Shown: positions 62,184 to 64,000 of the stretch, one piece after another
How the letters are laid out: every line of letters starts with the position of its first letter
Position numbering within the stretch: position 1 is the first letter of the stretch
NCBI GenBank assembly: GCA_017415715.1
Contig: JAFQFD010000027.1
Coordinates: 1-64,000 of the forward strand
DNA length: 64,000 bases
DNA from: Bacteroidales bacterium
Lineage (GTDB): Bacteria > Bacteroidota > Bacteroidia > Bacteroidales > UBA932
Direction: 5' to 3'
Position numbers and translations under genes: made by a program
Notes under the pieces: model-generated
What the model was told of the DNA's origin: nothing
Seen by the model: only the letters and a program-made list of their open reading frames with translations
Database searches by the model: none

Positions 62184-63346
62184 TTCTGTATTCTTCTGAT
62201 GATTTCTCCGGCTTTTGCCAAAGTGACCTCATTGGTCTCGAAAATGCAGTCCAGGTCAGGGTCTGCTGCAAAATCTGCACCAGCCATGCATTCCGCAACA
62301 ACATCTGTGATGTCATAGAATCCGATCTTCTCCTGAAGGAACGCCGCGACGGCCGCTTCATTGGCCGCGTTCATTACGCATGCCATGTTTCCGCCTTTGG
62401 CAAGTGACTCATATGCAAGTCCTAGCGCCGGAAACTTCTCCTTGTTAGGGGCGAAGAACGACAGGCTGCCGAGCTCGGCGAAGTTGAGCTTGCGGTTGTC
62501 CAGAGTTAGCCTGTGCGGGAAGCTGAAGGCGAACTGTATGGCTTCGCGCATGTCCGGGTGGCCCATCTGGGCTATGACCGAGCCGTCGGCGTATTCCACC
62601 ATCGAATGTATGATGGATTCGGGATGGATGACCACGTCGATCTTCTCGCCAGGAGTGCCGAACAGCCACCTTGCCTCGATGATCTCAAGTCCCTTGTTCA
62701 TCATTGTCGCTGAGTCTATGGTGATCTTGCTTCCCATGCTCCAGTTCGGATGGTTGAGGGCCTGAGCCCTGGTCGCCTGCGCGATCTGCTCGCGTGTCCA
62801 TGTGCGGAAAGGACCGCCGGAAGCCGTCAGGTGTATCTTTTCGATGTCAGCGCCAGCCGATCCCATAAGACACTGGAATATGGCAGAATGCTCTGAGTCC
62901 ACCGGGAGTATGCGCGAGCGGTGCTGCGCTGCAAGGTTCATGACTATTGAACCCGCCGCTACGAGCGTCTCCTTGTTGGCGAGTGCTATGGTCTTGCCCG
63001 CCTTCACGGCCGCCACTGTCGAGGCGAGGCCGCTGAAGCCGACCATCGATGTAAGCACGATGTCGATGTTGTCTCCTGTCACCAGATCGCAGACCGACTG
63101 CATGCCGGCGAATACCTTTATATAATGAGGCTGCAGGGCGTCTGCAACTTCGCTGTATCTGTCTTCGTTGCAGATGACGACGGCATTGGCGTCGAATTCG
63201 ATCGCCTGCTGTATCAGAAGGTCTGTGCTGTTGTTGGCTGTCAGGAGTTCCACTTCGAAGAGATCCCTGTGCTGCCTGATGACATCAAGGGCCTGTCTTC
63301 CGATGGAACCTGTGGAGCCTAATATCGCTATGCGTCTTTTCTCCAT
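62180..63346 (-). CDS. dxr: 1-deoxy-D-xylulose-5-phosphate reductoisomerase
   Basis: A 388-residue Dxr, the second enzyme of the MEP isoprenoid pathway, using NADPH. N-terminal nucleotide loop AILGSTGSIGRQALDVI; metal/substrate residues in LPVDSEHSAIFQC and TASGGPFRTW; then NHPNWSMGSKITIDSATMMNKGLE and MVEYADGSVIAQMG. Family length is normal. It lies 3 bases after the M23 peptidase gene and overlaps rseP by 4 bases. Confidence 0.98.
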   Translation of the reverse strand: MEKRRIAILGSTGSIGRQALDVIRQHRDLFEVELLTANNSTDLLIQQAIEFDANAVVICNEDRYSEVADALQPHYIKVFAGMQSVCDLVTGDNIDIVLTSMVGFSGLASTVAAVKAGKTIALANKETLVAAGSIVMNLAAQHRSRILPVDSEHSAIFQCLMGSAGADIEKIHLTASGGPFRTWTREQIAQATRAQALNHPNWSMGSKITIDSATMMNKGLEIIEARWLFGTPGEKIDVVIHPESIIHSMVEYADGSVIAQMGHPDMREAIQFAFSFPHRLTLDNRKLNFAELGSLSFFAPNKEKFPALGLAYESLAKGGNMACVMNAANEAAVAAFLQEKIGFYDITDVVAECMAGADFAADPDLDCIFETNEVTLAKAGEIIRRIQK

Positions 63347-63349
63347 TTC

Positions 63350-64000
63350 CTAGAAGCTGATGTATTGGGTAGGGTCGAGGCTTTCGCCGTTGTGCCAGAG
63401 CTCGAAGTGCAGGTGGTCTCCTGTCGAGAGCGTGCCGGTGCTTCCGATAAGCGCTATCGGTGTTCCGGCCTTTACCTTGTCGCCTGTCTTCTTGAGCAGC
63501 TTTTCGTTATGCTTGTATATAGATACGATGTCGTTTCCGTGCTGGATCTGTATGGTATATCCTGTCTCTTCGCTCCAACCGTCATATATTACTGTTCCGT
63601 CAGCTACGGCATTCACGACAGAGCCTTTCGGCGCGGTGATGTCCACGAAAGGATGCACTACAGGGTCATATCCCTGCGAGATGACTCCCTTCAGAGGAGT
63701 GAAGAACAGCATTCCCTCGATAGGGAGCTTGCGGGCGTTTCTGCTCGAGATGTCGAACATCTCCTCCTCCTTCACTTCCTTGCGGAGCAGCGAGTCCTGC
63801 TTCTTCAGGTAGTCCTGGTCTTGTGCCAGCTCGGCAGCCTTCTGGTTTGCCGCAATGAGACTGTCTATGTTTATCGGCTCCTCTCCTTCGACTGCACGGC
63901 GCAGGTTTTCCGAATAAAGCTCCCATCTGAAGATCACGCTCTCCAGCGAGTCCACCTTCATCGCGTTCTGGATCGCGGCGCGCTTTGAGTGTGCGTCAGG
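63350..64000 (-). CDS. M23-family peptidase, 5' end beyond the window
   Basis: The minus-strand frame is open to the window edge (...PDAHSKRAAIQNAMKVDSLES), so the ATG at 63961 is probably internal and the start is outside. A coiled-coil region (LIAANQKAAELAQDQDYLKKQDSLLRKEVKEEE) precedes the LytM domain, which has GVISQGYDPVVHPFVDITAPKGSVVNAVADGTVIY and the HLHFELWHNG end. The first zinc motif reads HPFVDI, lacking a canonical HxGxD glycine, which is common in this Bacteroidota group; the HxH motif is present. It probably acts on peptidoglycan in the periplasm or regulates such an enzyme. Confidence 0.88.
   Translation of the reverse strand, partial: PDAHSKRAAIQNAMKVDSLESVIFRWELYSENLRRAVEGEEPINIDSLIAANQKAAELAQDQDYLKKQDSLLRKEVKEEEMFDISSRNARKLPIEGMLFFTPLKGVISQGYDPVVHPFVDITAPKGSVVNAVADGTVIYDGWSEETGYTIQIQHGNDIVSIYKHNEKLLKKTGDKVKAGTPIALIGSTGTLSTGDHLHFELWHNGESLDPTQYISF

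Noticed and set aside
63350-63961. M23 peptidase starting at the ATG at 63961
   Set aside because: The frame stays open to the window edge with plausible coding sequence, so this ATG is likely internal.

Overview
The window reads as a continuous chromosomal stretch of a member of the Bacteroidota, most likely order Bacteroidales. The grounds are two SusC/SusD pairs, a complete Bat (aerotolerance) operon, an ExbB-ExbD-TonB set, a DUF4837 lipoprotein, repeated matches to the Bacteroides-type -7 promoter element TAnnTTTG, and few recognisable Shine-Dalgarno sequences. I see no phage, transposase, CRISPR array or plasmid gene. Most of it is core genome; the accessory signal lies in the Sus island and in several families of palindromic repeats.

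Layout. Positions 1-11570 hold the classical block tuf (3' end), tRNA-Trp, secE, nusG, rplK, rplA, rplJ, rplL, rpoB, rpoC, with an attenuator-like hairpin between rplL and rpoB. After an orphan lipoprotein, 13081-17762 carries a minus-strand set (purA, ssb, aroE, an RNA methyltransferase, a gamma-carbonic-anhydrase-like protein, a small exported protein). lysS and recJ are divergent at 17915-21247. Then follow, on the minus strand, aroK, parC, era, an rRNA pseudouridine synthase with a long Arg-rich tail, tonB, exbD, exbB and truA. The plus-strand moxR-DUF58-batABC-batDE operon (30063-38382) precedes a secreted GH2 beta-galactosidase, then glyA, a TrmH-type methyltransferase, galM and groES-groEL. 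Positions 47187-59215 form a mirror-image nutrient-uptake island: two divergent susC-susD-lipoprotein operons bounded by a perfect 69-bp inverted repeat. The window ends with tRNA-Pro, rpsT, tRNA-Glu and the minus-strand run M23 peptidase (partial)-dxr-rseP-DUF4837.

The most unusual content is a family of four palindromic elements (about 105-134 bp). Each has a structured core with two internal hairpins, closed by a 24-25 bp outer stem whose sequence differs in every copy. Two copies sit inside genes, aroE and aroK, and are translated in different reading frames without a stop. The internal hairpins show compensatory base changes between copies. In both genic copies one arm plus the core is a multiple of three bases, as expected if insertion copies the flanking target DNA in inverted orientation. 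A second repeat family (AT-rich double palindromes) sits in inverted orientation at the 3' ends of lysS and recJ, and two further palindromes surround groES.
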